Shown: positions 11,104-22,089 of the stretch, in pieces
Layout of the letters: each line of letters starts with the position of its first letter
Position numbering within the stretch: position 1 is the stretch's first letter
Source: Aporrectodea caliginosa
Lineage: Eukaryota > Annelida > Clitellata > Crassiclitellata > Lumbricidae
Assembly (NCBI GenBank): GCA_020284085.1
Contig: JACEVL010000078.1
Coordinates: 1,377,501-1,441,500 of the forward strand
Reading direction: 5' to 3'
Length of the DNA stretch: 64,000 bases
Position numbers and translations under genes: made by a program
The notes under the pieces: model-generated
What the model was told of the DNA's origin: nothing
What the model saw: only the letters and a program-made list of their open reading frames with translations
Databases searched by the model: none

Positions 11104-11238
11104 GTTAGCAGAGAGGTTGTAGTCGATAAGTTTGTAAATTAAGAGGGAGAAGAGATTCCTGCAGGGCTCGCGACCCGGCATTTCCCGATCTGATGTTTCC
11201 GACATTCCGAGGAGCATGAGGTTGTCTTCTGTAGAAAG

Positions 11239-11393
11239 CATAGGCGTAGCTACATTGAAGCACGAGGAGACAGTTGCCTCCTCGTACTTTTTTTAACATA
11301 CTGGAATGTCGATTGACTAATGACCGCAATGACCAGGATTTTGCCAATGGTCTATGAAGTAGTCTCTTCTTGAATTTAAGTCTCACCTGCATG
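11239..11393 (+). mobile_element. hAT-like MITE, 155 bp, 8-bp target duplication
   Basis: Flanked by 'gtagaaag' (11231-11238) and 'gtagaaaa' (11394-11401), an 8-bp duplication with one mismatch. The uninterrupted paralogous sequence at about 20030-20045 (other strand) has a single copy of the site. Relative of the copy at 40560-40730, sharing 'ggcgtagctacattga' and 'gaggcaactgcctcctcgt' parts. Confidence 0.65.
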
Positions 11394-11399
11394 GTAGAA

Positions 11400-11640
11400 A
11401 ATCATTCTTGCTGATAAAGTTTTTCCTGTGATGCTTTATAGTCCCAATACTTTTAGGGAAACTGGTCACATTCACAATCCTTACATTTTCTCCCGCGCGA
11501 GAGGTAAAAAAAATTGAACTAGTCATTTGATGAGCAAAAGAAACTGAGAGCAGCATCTGTGTCCCGACTTCTAATCAGAATTGTAGAGATTGTTGGGGAA
11601 GCGTGTTTCGTATGAAGAAGGAGTCTCGACTAGTGTGCCT
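11400..11640 (-). pseudogene. Fragment of transposon-associated 'EAATRLLLHT' protein
   Basis: Inverted relative of 19760-20050 and 23990-24200. On the minus strand it reads the end of TRLLLHTKHAS and SRDTDA, as in the other copies. Broken by stops. Confidence 0.45.
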
Positions 11641-11736
11641 GGACCGAGGCTAACGCTCTGCAGCGCGTCTTATTGGGCAAATCGCCAAATTTGGTCATGT
11701 CTCCAGCTATATGCATTGTGAATAAGCTTATTTGCA

Positions 11737-12007
11737 TCTAATAATAATAATAATAATAATAATTCTTCCTTTATTGAAACAATCCGGTTGACACATCGCA
11801 ACCGGTACAGTTTACAATTATGCAATTGAAACAATTCACAAGAACACAAATGACAGAAGACATAAATCTTAACTACTAACAGAACAGACAGCCTGCAATA
11901 CACGGCGCTAATAGCAGCCTACAAAGCATATCCGCCCTACGGGACTCGAACTCGGTACCTCTCGCTCTCTACGCCAGATGTTATCCAATGCGCTATCGCT
12001 CCACCCC
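11737..12007 (-). mobile_element. tRNA-derived SINE with (ATT)n tail
   Basis: On the minus strand the head reads 'tagcgcattgg' (A box) and 'gttcgagtccc' (B box), then a ~190-base body ending 'caataaaggaagaa' and (TTA)n. The uninterrupted paralogue near 18700-18740 lacks it, which supports insertion. Not a functional tRNA gene: no full cloverleaf and a long SINE body follows. Confidence 0.8.
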
Positions 12008-12049
12008 CTGAAGAGTACCTTTGCTATAATTTTAAGCTAGGTCTTATTT

Positions 12050-12325
12050 ATCACCTTAAATTACTTGAAATACTTGGATGACTGCTTTATAAAATAATTA
12101 GAAGTGTTCTTAAAACTGGACTATATAGTCCAGACCCTGGACTATATAGTCCAGACCCTGGACTTCAGCAAGTCTGAATTTCTGGATCTCCACCCAAAAC
12201 TTTGAGTAACTCTGCAATAGATCATAATTTTCATTCATACACTCAGTCATTCATAAATTTATATAGCGCCCCTTCCAGAGGACTATATATATAGTCCAGT
12301 TTTAAGAACACTTCTAATTCAGATG
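12050..12325 (-). repeat. Repeat block with LINE tail, related to 18430-18650 and 37480-37680
   Basis: The string 'ggactatatagtccagaccc' is tandemly repeated near 12120-12170. A LINE tail (revcomp of 'ggcgctatataaat' plus TGAA-like units) lies at 12235-12285. Confidence 0.6.
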
Positions 12326-12519
12326 CAAATAAGCTTATTCACAATTCGCTTGTACATAAACAACTAATCTCAGTGACGAAACTCACACTAGTTTTCGAGC
12401 TTCAATACGTTTTTGTAGAATTAGGAGTCTGTCAATTTCTCAATACCTTCTGAATTGCCACCTGATGATGAGCTTCTGCATTTGGATATAATTATACTAA
12501 AGTTTTTCTGGTGCTTGGG
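12323..12519 (+). repeat. Direct repeat of 18725-18925
   Basis: About 195 bases from 'caaataagcttattcacaat' to 'tttttctggtgcttggg' are present in both places with few differences. The right end here is interrupted by the hAT-like element at 12520. Confidence 0.75.
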
Positions 12520-12765
12520 CAGTGTGATTCTCGTTAACGATAACGAAAACGAAAATGTTCGCTAGCGAAAATAAAATGATTTCGCTAACGATAACTATAA
12601 CTATAACTAAAAATATCATTTACTATAACTATAACTATAACGAAAATAACAATAACGAAAATTCATCTTTATTTTTGTTAATAACTTAATAAAAAAATAA
12701 AAATAGGAAGTGCAATATGGACGATTCGACATAAATGAGAACGAAAAAATGCGCTACAAATAATA
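12520..12765 (+). mobile_element. hAT-like MITE, one end only, same family as 30184-30726
   Basis: Starts with CAGTGTGATTCTCGTTAACG and continues with 'aactataac' tracts and 'aggaagtgcaatatggacga', the reverse complement of the right half of the element at 30184-30726. The paralogue near 18925 lacks it. The second terminal repeat is missing. Confidence 0.65.
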
Positions 12766-13296
12766 TCCTATGTTCGCCCAGGATTCTTCATGTGTGAATT
12801 AGATCTAACCAAGTAGTAGTGCGGCACTTTATTATTAGCTGTTTTTTAAACGCTTCTGTTTCATTGCGATTGCGACCAAAGTTCACTAGCTCAATATAGC
12901 CAAATTAGTAGCCACAGTAATCCTGTAGTCAAAATGTCTCTGAAGATTTTGAGCGGCTGCTGTTGAGTCGTTTCAAGTAGGCTACGAATCGGTCTCAAAG
13001 AAAAGTTTGTCAGAGGTGTTTTCAAGTTCGTGAAGCATTAACGGTGTTGGTCAGTCGGTGTTATAAGGGAAAGTCTTGTGGTTTTCCTGCTCCCTGTGTA
13101 TTTGTTACAACAGTAAAATATGAAATTCTCTTCTACATTGACACATGTATCATCATTAGTCAGAAAGTTTCAGTAACTTTAATTATTGATATTTTAATTA
13201 TGCAGTTTGTCAGTTACTCTGAAAAGTCGTGTATTCAGGAAGCTGGTGTCCAGATGCAAATAAGCTTATTCACATTGCATATAGCTGGAGACATGA
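12766..13296. other. No recognised gene
   Basis: Non-coding stretch between the hAT-like fragment and the left arm of the 13.3/16.4 kb inverted repeat. A 105-residue chance frame at 13044 has no recognisable domain. Confidence 0.4.
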
Positions 13297-14832
13297 CCAA
13301 ATTTGGCGATTTGCCCAATCAGACGCGCTGCAGAGCGCTAGCCTCGGTCCAGGCACACTAGTCGATTGAATTAAATTTAGAATGTAGGTTTATTTGTAGT
13401 TATTGTTTATGCAACTGTTGCATTTCTTTGGTCGTCTGATTAGTTCTCTCGGTGTTTGATGCTTCTTCCTCTTCATACTGTAGGTTGAATTTATGCAGTA
13501 GGCACACAAATGACAAATGTATCTGGAAGCAAGAAATATACAAACAGTTCATGTGCGAGTCCAAGAGCCTATTTTCACACCTTTGATACAGCATTAAAGA
13601 TCATGCGTAAAAATATAAATATTGCTACGAAGTCATAATTATGCGATAGCATGAAGGCGTATAATTACAACAGCATTCATTCAGACAGAGTCCAGTTAAG
13701 TCATTAACTGTAGCATGAGGGTGCATATTTAGAACAGTATTCATTCAGACAGAGTCCAGTTAAGTCTTATGCTGTAACATGAAGGTGTATATTTAGAACA
13801 TCATTCATTCAGACAGGGTCCAGTTCGGGCCCAGTTAACAGTCTTCAAATGTTGACAAACTGTTTATGTAGGATTCATAACTAAAGAAGATGCAGATAAA
13901 ATTGCAATTCCAAGTTTATGTCCCATCTGCTGAGAAGACAGTGAGTGGTTGTGCAATATTGTAGGCTACTGAGAAAAGGACGCGTGTTTATAACTGGATT
14001 CATTTTGATCTGAAGTTGGCAGTAATCAGCACTGAACAACTTTCCATTGCCAGCAATGCAACATATGACACGATGTGCTTTTACAAAAATAATTAGCGGT
14101 AACTTGAAACGTTGAGAATTTCATTTGGGGCAGTGGGGTAACAAAGCTTAAGGATTTGATCTCTGTTTTGATTAATATGCTTTGATATCTTTTGGTACCT
14201 TCTTGAAATAAGGTACATCTTCTTTTCATCACTAGAACTTTCCGACTGGACTGAATTTTGCGAATAAAACTGAGGCAGAAAACTTTAAGGCTGCAATTTT
14301 GGAAAAGTTACAGAACCGGCAGCAATGCAGAACAGGTACTTGATTTCAATAAAAAAATTAAAAGTAAACTCTTTATTATCTGAGTTTTCGTTTAAATTTG
14401 CGACATTTCTAAGTCTTTAACACAGGAAATATGTTTTCTGTGGCTTATCTGCTTTACGTAGGTTTGTAATATCTGTAACATATGACATCTGATAGAATTT
14501 ATTTCTTGTTTATCCTCAACATTCAGTCATGTTGTCATTTATAAACTTTTGAGAATCATCTATTTGTTAGCCTGCCAACTGCAAACAGTCATTGAAGAGT
14601 TAATTGTCTGTTGATATGTATTCTAATAGAAGATTACTAATTTCTTGAGTATTGTCTATATCTCATTAGTGAGACGGGTGGTGACAGTGGTGCTATGGGG
14701 GATCAGGATCCATCTTCACCTCTACCCCCAGATGGAGTGAGATCTGAACCAGCTTCGCCTCCTGCTGCTGCAGTGGTTAGCGAACCACGTACGTTTGTAT
14801 TTAGTTACTCTATTGAAAGACTGTTTGAACAT
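13297..14832 (+). repeat. Left arm of inverted repeat (partner 16398-18111)
   Basis: Long runs return in reverse complement on the right, for example 'gcagtaggcacacaaatgac'/'gtcatttgtgaacctaacct'-type parts, three 'gagtccagttaagtc' phrases and the exon at 14670. The arms differ by substitutions and by insertions in the right arm. Confidence 0.75.
14670..14788 (+). pseudogene. WASP-like proline-rich exon E, copy on plus strand
   Basis: Bounded by acceptor 'tctcattag' and donor GTACGT. In one frame it gives DGVRSEP, ASPPAAAVVSEP, matching the E exons at 45214-45306 and 37208-37312. Compared with those it has two extra bases near its start, which breaks the frame when the same acceptor is used. 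No A exon follows on this strand. Confidence 0.55.
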
Positions 14833-14836
14833 TCAT

Positions 14837-15814
14837 GGTAGTCTCTAGTTGCAGAAGCACAACGATTGCGACGGTTCGTAATGTTGATGCAAACTTTCCG
14901 GTTCATCGAACAAGACGATCACCCAGGCAACATGACGAGAAAACTGAGTAAAGGACAGTTGGTCTAAATGTGGTGCTCAGTAGCACAGACCATTATCGTT
15001 TTGGTCTTACACTATACAACACTGGATACGGTTGTTTGTCAAATACAGGACCGTTTCCACGATTACACACTAGGCATTTTTGAAGAAATGGATCATTATA
15101 CGATAAGGAAGTTTATTTAATAAAAGGATAACGTACCGACAGACAATGTAGCTAACCTGTGTAACTTGTGCAACCTAACTTGAACTGATTCATCTAGAAT
15201 AGATAATGCAGGCACGGGTAGTGACGATGACGACAAGCAAAATACACATCTGTTGACAGGACAGTGGATTTATAGCAGTTATGTGTGAATGTCAATTTTC
15301 AGGCTATCCCACGCTCGCCAGCTTGTACAAAATCCTTATCTGACTTGCGGTGACCAGCTGCTCATCTGAGTGAGTAACGAGTCGCATCCGCATTGTGCAA
15401 AATCGACTGAGATCAACCATGGGTTGCACTTGCCTCATTGCACCTCTGACAGTATTAGCCTGTGAACACCGTATCCAGTGTTGTAGTGCACATCATACTA
15501 TACTGTCTCTATCTCAGAAATTGGACGAAATTGTTGATCGCTTTGCTACGCACTTTGCTGCTCTGTAGAAGCACCTCTTGTAATTTTAGTACTGATGTCA
15601 GTGCTGTCTGGCCGCTATGGCGGTATGCCTCTGTCTGTGAACAGGCCTTAATATTTTATAATGCATAATATCGCTTGATTAGTGAACTAAAGGTTAAAGA
15701 ATCCAACAGTAAAAGTTTCTTTCACATTTCGATTATCGAGATTTTCTTTTTTGCCGTAGTCGTGGGGACAATCTGATGACAAGATAGGCGTAAGGGGGAT
15801 GGACGCCCCTGCAG
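14837..15814 (+). mobile_element. Right part of a hAT-like element (TIR ending ...GGACGCCCCTG)
   Basis: The first ~200 bases match 47943-48163. The right end is GGATGGACGCCCCTG, the reverse complement of the left end at 47752, followed by 'cagctgcc' (15815-15822), the same 8 bases that precede the left end at 47752. An empty site 'gacagctgccgactg' exists at 34078. So the two halves of one insertion now lie 32 kb apart. No transposase frame was found. Confidence 0.6.
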
Positions 15815-15959
15815 CTGCCGACTGTTATAGTTGCCACATTCTTGCAAAAGCTGCTTTAAAATCTAACAAACAGAACACTCTGGTGGTAAGTATACAAAAA
15901 ATCTTGAAAAACAAATGAGGTGAGTTTTGGATAGTAACGGTTCAGACGTTCCTGTCAGT

Positions 15960-16160
15960 TTTCCAACAAAAATGTCCCCTCCTCGATCCATCCTGACCGC
16001 GGGCCGCGGGGGGGAGGTAGACGATAAATCCTGGGGGGGAAATTATCCCTAAATTTCACACTTTCTGTACAAAATTACATGTCTTTCATTTTTCTGGGGG
16101 GGGGAACTCGATACTGGGGGGAACTCCCCCACCCCAAGAGACGTCTAGATTAAACACTGG
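15960..16160. repeat. G/C-tract-rich degenerate insertion
   Basis: Runs of 6-9 G or C ('gcgggggggagg', 'tctggggggggg') interrupt a segment that is continuous in the paralogue at 36845-36950. Probably a decayed MITE; ends unclear. Confidence 0.35.
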
Positions 16161-16397
16161 ATGTCAACCCTTAAGACTGCTGTGCCAACTTCTGAGGCAG
16201 AAATTAAAATGTAGAGACATAAGCTGAAACACTTCCCACAGAAAAGCATCAATTCATTGTTTTCTACATAAGAAATTAAATTTAATAAAATATTTACATG
16301 TCAACAGATCCTATATAATAGCACATGAGAGAAACTGGATAACATAATGTCAGTTTGGAGTGCCGTGATTATTCATGCACTATAATTTTGATTTATT

Positions 16398-16675
16398 CAT
16401 CATGAACAGTCTTTCAATAGCGTAACTAAATACAAACTTACGTGGTTGACTAACCACTGCAGGAGGAGGCGGAGCTGGTTCAGATCTCACTCCATCTGGA
16501 GGTGGAGGTGAATGAGGATTCTGATTCTCCATAGCACCACTATCACCCCCCGTCTCACTACGATATAGACAATAATCAAGAAATTAGTAATCTTTTATTA
16601 AAAATACATATAAACAGACAATTAAGATGACTGTATGCAGTTGCCAGGCTAACAAATAGATGATTCTCAAAAGTT

Positions 16676-16706
<31 letters not shown>

Positions 16707-18111
16707 ATGGCCATTTATATAGCACCTTACATATATATGACAAAATGACTGAATGTTGAGGATAAACAACTGACCCACATGTCATAATTTATGTTACAGA
16801 TATTACAAACCTACGTAAAGCAGATAAGCCACAGAAAACATATTTCCAGTGATAACGACAAATTTAAACGAAAACTCAGATAATAAAGAGTATATTTTTA
16901 ATTTTTTATTGAAATCACTTAGCCTACCTGTTCTGCATTGCTGCCGGTTCTGTAACTTTTCCAAAATTGCAGCCTCAAAGTTGTCTGCCTCAGTTTTATT
17001 CGAAAAATTCAGTCCAGTCGGAAAGTTCTAGTGGTCAAAAGAAGAAGTAGGCTACTTATTTCAAAAAGGTACCAAAAGATACCAAAGTAAGCTAATCAAA
17101 ACAGAGATCAAATCCTAAGCTTTGTTACCTCACTGCCCCAAATGAAATTCTCAACGTTTCAAGTTACCGCTAATTATTTTGTAAAAGCACATCGTGTCAT
17201 ATTTTGCATTGCTGGCTATGGATAGTTGTTCACTGCTGATTATTGCCAACTTCAGATCAAAATGAATCCAGTTATAAACTAATAACACGCGTCAGGTGAT
17301 CCTTTTCTCAGTACAATATTGCACAACCACTCACTTGCTGTCTTCTCAGCAGATGGGCCATAAACCTGGAATGGCAATTTTATCTGCATCTTCTTTGGTT
17401 ATGAATCCTACATAAACAGTTTGTCAACATTTGAAGACTGCTAACTGGGCCAGAACTAGACCCTGTCTGAATGAATGATGTTCTAAATATGTACCCTCAT
17501 GCTACAGCTTATGCCTTAACTGGACTCTGGTCGAATGCTGTTCTAAATATGCAGCCTCCCCTACAGCATAAGACTCAACTGGACCCTGTCTGAATGAATA
17601 CTGTTCTAAATATGCACCCTCATGCTACAGTTAATGACTTAACTGGACTGTCTGAATGAATGCTGTTGTAATTATACACCTTCATGCTATAGCATAATTA
17701 TGACTTCTCAGCAATATTTATATTTTTACGCATGAACTTTAATGATGTATCAAAGGTGTGAAAATAGGCTCTTGGACTCGCACATGAACTGTTTGTATAT
17801 TTCTTGCTCCCAGATACATTTGTCATTTGTGAACCTAACCTACTGCATAAATTCAACCTACAGTATGAAGAGGAAGAACACGCCTATCATCTACGATATG
17901 ACGGCATCGTTAAATAAACGAATTTAAGTAGCCTATGAAGAGGAAGAAGCATCAAACACCGAGAGAACTAATCAGACGACCAAAGAAATGCAACAGTTGC
18001 ATAAACAATAACTACAAATAAACCTACATTCTAAATTTAATTCAATCGACTAGTGTTCCTGGACCGAGGCTAGCGCTCTGCAGCGTGTCTTATTGGGCAA
18101 ATCGCCAAATT
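16398..18111 (-). repeat. Right arm of inverted repeat (partner 13297-14832)
   Basis: Contains the E exon copy, a (GTAT)n microsatellite near 16680-16705, and a short tandem duplication of 'tatgaagaggaagaa' at 17862 and 17932 absent from the left arm. Ends at 'aatcgccaaat', where a LINE tail is inserted. Confidence 0.75.
16442..16557 (-). pseudogene. WASP-like proline-rich exon E, minus strand copy
   Basis: Minus-strand exon with acceptor 'atatcgtag' and donor GTAAGT. It reads SPPPPDGVRSEPAPPPPA-like sequence in one frame, but carries the same two-base excess near its start as the copy at 14670. Its intron leads leftwards to 15815, where the A exon expected next is replaced by the hAT-like half element. 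Confidence 0.55.
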
Positions 18112-18512
18112 TTACACCGGCTCCCTACCCGGCAGCGCATTGAGTACAGAATTGCTGCCTTGGTACGACGATGTCAGCTGGGTCTAGCCCCAAACTACCT
18201 GCGGGAGCTTTGTTGCCCCTCGGGTATTCAAGGTCGCCGCCCCCTCCGCTCTGCAGAGGAGGGGTGCTCTTAGTCCCATTTGCACGAACTGCAACTATGC
18301 AGATTCGAGCCTTTTCCGTGGTAGGCCCGTGGTATGGAACGGGCTCCCTCATGCAGAAGATACGCCTGCTCCTTGGGACTCTTACTGAAGCATTCTTTAT
18401 TAAACTCAAAGCTGTACTTTTTGGCCGTGCTGGAGTCGGGAGCGCCTCTGAATAGTCTACGTGAAGGGCGCTATATAAATTTATGAATGAATGAATGGAT
18501 GAATGAAAATTA
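18112..18512 (+). mobile_element. L2/CR1-like LINE 3' end with (GAAT)n tail
   Basis: Plus-strand reading, with shifts, gives LHRLPTRQRIEYRIAALVRR, LAPNYLRELC and RRPLRSAEEG, the usual C-terminal part of L2-like reverse transcriptases (LHWLPVxxRI.YK...GLAPxYL..L). It ends 'gggcgctatataaat' plus (GAAT)n. 5' truncated. Confidence 0.8.
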
Positions 18513-18719
18513 TGATCTATTGCAGAGTTACTCAAAGTTTTGGGTGGAGATCCAGAAATTCAGACTGGCTGAAGTCCAGGGTCTGGACTATATAGCCCAG
18601 TTTTAAGAACACTTCTAATTATTTATAAAGCAGTCATTCATGTACAGTATTTCAAGTAATTTAAGGTAATAAATAAGACGACCTAGCTTAAAATTATAGC
18701 AAAGGTATTATACTCTTCA

Positions 18720-18930
18720 AATGCAAATAAGCTTATTCACAATTCGCTTGTAGGCCCCTACATGAACAACAAATCTCAGTGACGGAAATCACACTAGTTT
18801 TCTAGCTTCAATGCGCTTTCGTAGAGTAAGGAGTCTGTCAATATCTCAATACCTTCTGTTATTGCCACCTGGTGAAGAGCTTCTGCATTTGGATATAATT
18901 ATACTAAAGTTTTTCTGGTGCTTGGGTATT
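18720..18930 (+). repeat. Direct repeat of 12323-12519 (empty hAT site)
   Basis: Same sequence as the block at 12.3 kb but running on past 'gcttggg' without the CAGTGTGATT insertion. Confidence 0.7.
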
Positions 18931-19429
18931 TCATTGAGAGTGGCTGACAATCTGTAATAGACACTTGCTGAAACTTCATAAATCAGATAAGTCATAGACG
19001 CGAGAATTAAACGTACAGAGGGGAAGCGAGCGGAATTTTATATTATTGAAGTGTAGTCCCCCTGCATAACTTCTACCTTGCTAACAGTATTGAAAACTAA
19101 CAACATTAGGCAAAATGTCAGGATTAAATAAAAGCCTCTTTCAAACCCATTACAAAAGCTACCATAAAAGCAATGTCTGCCAACAACACACAATTGTGTA
19201 ACCAGAACACTGTCATGTGTCAACGCGCCTTCAAAGTGGCCTCCTACCAGAGTAGGTCTACAGTAAAATCTTAATTTTAAAATAACATTTGTCACTTTGC
19301 TTCGGTGTTTAATTAGGTTTAGGCCTATTGTTCTGCAAAGTTGACTAAGAAAGCAAGTTTTCTTACACTGCATCGATTTCCAATCAGTTGAAATAGAGTG
19401 TTATTTTCGTCATTACTCAGGAGTTGAGA

Positions 19430-19660
19430 AGGCTGTCGACTTTCTCCAATTATCTGCCACTTTGTGATCAGTTAAGCTCTAAACAAAAGGGCGATAGAAG
19501 CAAATATTGCAACGATTTTCACCAACCAGCAATAACACAACGATGACAAGAACATGCGTCGCCACTTCGTTCAAGGCATGAAGGCAACGACCTGGTCCTG
19601 GTTGCACTTTCTCTTTCAACCATTAAGGTTCCGTTTTTGCGCCTCTTCCTGAGTCACAAA
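19430..19660 (+). repeat. Segment shared with 37690-37950
   Basis: Phrases 'gatagaagcaaatattgcaa', 'cgccacttcgttcaaggc' and 'ggttccgtttttgcg' recur with changes at 37.7-37.95 kb. Origin unknown. Confidence 0.5.
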
Positions 19661-19754
19661 TGTGATACAGAAATTCTCGGTGACATGGAATTATTTTTCG
19701 TCACATAGACTTGTGTCATTATTTTCTTTCTCGAATATGTGTTTTGGCTGTGGA

Positions 19755-20110
19755 AGAAGGCAAAGAACTAGCAGGTGATCACGAAGAAGCTGCATGCTAC
19801 GAGACTGCTTCTTCATACGAAACACGCTTCCCTAACAATCTCTACAGTTCTGATTAGAAGTCGGGACACAGATGCCATAGTTACGCTGCTTTCACTTTCT
19901 TCTGCTCATGAAATGACTAGTTCAATTCTTTTGTTTCTGGCACGGGAGAAAATGCAAGGATTGTGAATGTGACCAGCTTCCATCAAAGTATTGGGACTAT
20001 AAAGCATCGCAGGAAAGATTTATCAGCAAGAATTATTTTCTACAGAAGACAACATCATGTTCTACGGAATGCCGGAGACATCAGACCGGGAAATGCCGGG
20101 TCGCGAGGCA
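19755..20110 (+). pseudogene. Fragment of transposon-associated 'EAATRLLLHT' protein
   Basis: Reads ATRLLLHTKHASLTI and LIRSRDTDAIV in a frame that shifts. The pattern 'EADTRLLLHAKHA...SPDTDV' belongs to a protein family that is widespread in invertebrate repeats. Stops and a frameshift make it a remnant. Confidence 0.5.
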
Positions 20111-20129
20111 GGAAACGGCGATAGGCTAG

Positions 20130-20470
20130 AGATCGGTAAACAATGCTGCTACCCGTTAACTTCACGTCGTAGGCCTACCCGGACGAGGTATACACAAAGT
20201 ACGACGCATACACCGTCAGCCCCTCCCCTGGATCTACTGGCTCTGTCGAGTACTCTAAAACAGCCATTTACATCAACGAACACCTGACCAAGGCCAACTC
20301 CGAGATTTACTTACGAACCAAACAACTGGTACGAAATAAATATGTCGGGCACTTGAATGAAGTCGAGCTGCGAAATACTAACGGAGAACAAATGAGCTAA
20401 GCTAATCGATAACATGTTCACAAACGCACTAACTGATCCACAGATCCATACATACTATAATTGATGACAT
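20130..20470 (+). mobile_element. LINE fragments: ORF1 end (INEHLTKANSEIYLRTKQL) and EN piece
   Basis: AIYINEHLTKANSEI with LRTKQLVRNKYVG resembles the C-terminus of LINE ORF1 proteins (YINEDLTK...). The following 'ctaatcgataacatgttcac' matches the endonuclease end at 25207. A related piece lies at 38875-39130. Confidence 0.5.
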
Positions 20471-21025
20471 CCGATCACCTGCCTAGGCCTATGTATCTGG
20501 TAATTAAAACTCCTGGAATGGACGTGAATGTGCCTCGCACTTTTGTCAAAAAACTGGTCAATGACCAAATTCTGATTAATTTTAATAATTAACTGGATGC
20601 CTTGGATTGGTCTGAATAGGCCTACATGAGGCCTGTAACCCGGACGACACGAACTATAGCTTAGGCATATATACAAAGTTCCTTGATTGATATCAGCGCT
20701 GCGCTTGTGTGAACAATCCTTTGCTACAAGAACTTCCATGATATCTAAGCATTCTTCGGATCATAAGACAAGGGTTATGTTATGTTCATTTTACATGCCA
20801 TCTTCACCAGTCGATGAAGGCTCTTGTTTGTTGTATAGTAACTGTTGGTTTCTCTTCTTGTTTTGGGCCTAGTAGGCCTAGGTTATATGAACAACCATAG
20901 TTGTTTAGGGACTTTGGACAGAATCGCGGATGGAAGAGTTTTATGCGCGTACACACCTGAGTTTCGTACAAACATAACTGACACTTTGACCTCGTCGATT
21001 GAAGTACCTATTCATGATGCATCTA
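20471..21025. other. No recognised gene
   Basis: Only chance frames. Several 'taggccta' octamers. Confidence 0.4.
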
Positions 21026-21457
21026 TACAATATATACAGATACAGATAGCTATTGTCGTAAAATTTAATGGTCGGGTTTTCCCGACGACCGAATCTTTAA
21101 CCTCGTTGAAAAGTAGCCTACCAAGAAAGCACTTATGCCTTTAGCAGTTCGGCCCTAGACCAATTAATTATACACCAATTACTATGATCACATGTAGTCG
21201 TGTATAAGTATATATTATGTGTCCACGAAGCTGGTGTCAGATTCGAGCATGTTACTATTACGCATATCAGTTGTAGGAGTTTGTTATACAAGGAAGCTGA
21301 ACTTAATGTTATATTAGCAAACGTCCAACCCACAGAATCAGCACCGACTGAAACTTGGCTACAAGAGTAGACGGCCAACTGTATAGACAATTAGACATGC
21401 CGGGCTATGCTTTTGTGCACAGATGTAGAGCCACAGGGAAGGAGGTGGAGTTCCTGA

Positions 21458-21519
21458 TTAGTAATGGATGGGACTTTCATGTAATATTTATATTACATGA
21501 AAGTCCCATCCATTACTAA
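21458..21519. repeat. Perfect inverted repeat, 30-bp arms, 2-bp spacer
   Basis: Arms 21458-21487 and 21490-21519 are exact reverse complements ('ttagtaatggatgggacttt' and partner). The paralogue near 24847 has one arm only. Confidence 0.95.
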
Positions 21520-21586
21520 GCATGAACTTTTACCCTTGTCCAGTTCGCTTATAAGCGAACTGGACAAGGGTAAAAGTTCATGCTTA
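21517..21586. repeat. Perfect palindrome, 35-bp arms, no spacer
   Basis: Arms 21517-21551 and 21552-21586 are exact reverse complements with centre 'gctta|taagc'. It abuts the preceding inverted repeat. The paralogue at 24882-24910 has one arm only. Confidence 0.95.
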
Positions 21587-21924
21587 CGAAAGTTTAGGCC
21601 TATTTATAAAATAAGCTAGCACAGTGGAAAACTTGTACTTTAGGCGTTGTTTCTTGTTTATAGATCCCAGAAAGTGATCTTACGTTCTCTAGTCATGAAT
21701 TGGATACATTACTATGGAGCTTGTCACGCTTGAAGGAAGACATATACCTGGCAGGAGACTATAACATAGATCTACTCAAAATTAATTTACATGTCCATAC
21801 CCGTTCGTTCTATAACATTCTTACTTCTCATCGATTTATACCTACCATCTTAAGACCTATTAAACAAGTATAACACAGGACACCGCCACCCTATACATAT
21901 ATAGGTGAACGACTCCTTATATGG

Positions 21925-22085
21925 GCTCCATATTAGGGGTCTGCGGGTTTAGGCTACTCGTACCCGTGGATTTACCCGTACCAGCGGATCGGGTACGGGT
22001 CGGGAACGCATTTCACGGGGACGATTCAAGTACTGGTAGGGTCATCACGGGTACGGCTATATCCGGTTTAACCCGTACCGACGTG
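21925..22085. mobile_element. Possible MITE with 'gggtacgggt' motifs
   Basis: 'taggggtctgcgggt' at the left, internal 'cgtacccg'/'cgggtacggg' in both directions and 'aacccgtaccgacg' at the right resemble GGGTACCCG-type hAT MITEs. No target duplication was fixed. Confidence 0.3.
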
Positions 22086-22089
22086 AAGT

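Larger units (their letters stand above)
21030..21880 (+). mobile_element. LINE endonuclease-domain remnant with inverted insertions
   Basis: Paralogue of 24340-25210: shared parts include 'aacttaatgttatattagca', 'gacatgccgggctatgcttt' and 'gacatatacctg'. Reads DIYLAGDYNIDLLKINLH, the G-D-x-N motif of AP-type LINE endonucleases. Many stops. Holds two perfect palindromes at 21458-21586. Confidence 0.65.

Noticed and set aside
11925..12006. Possible tRNA gene (A and B boxes on minus strand)
   Set aside because: A long SINE body and (ATT)n tail follow and the uninterrupted paralogue shows it is an insertion.
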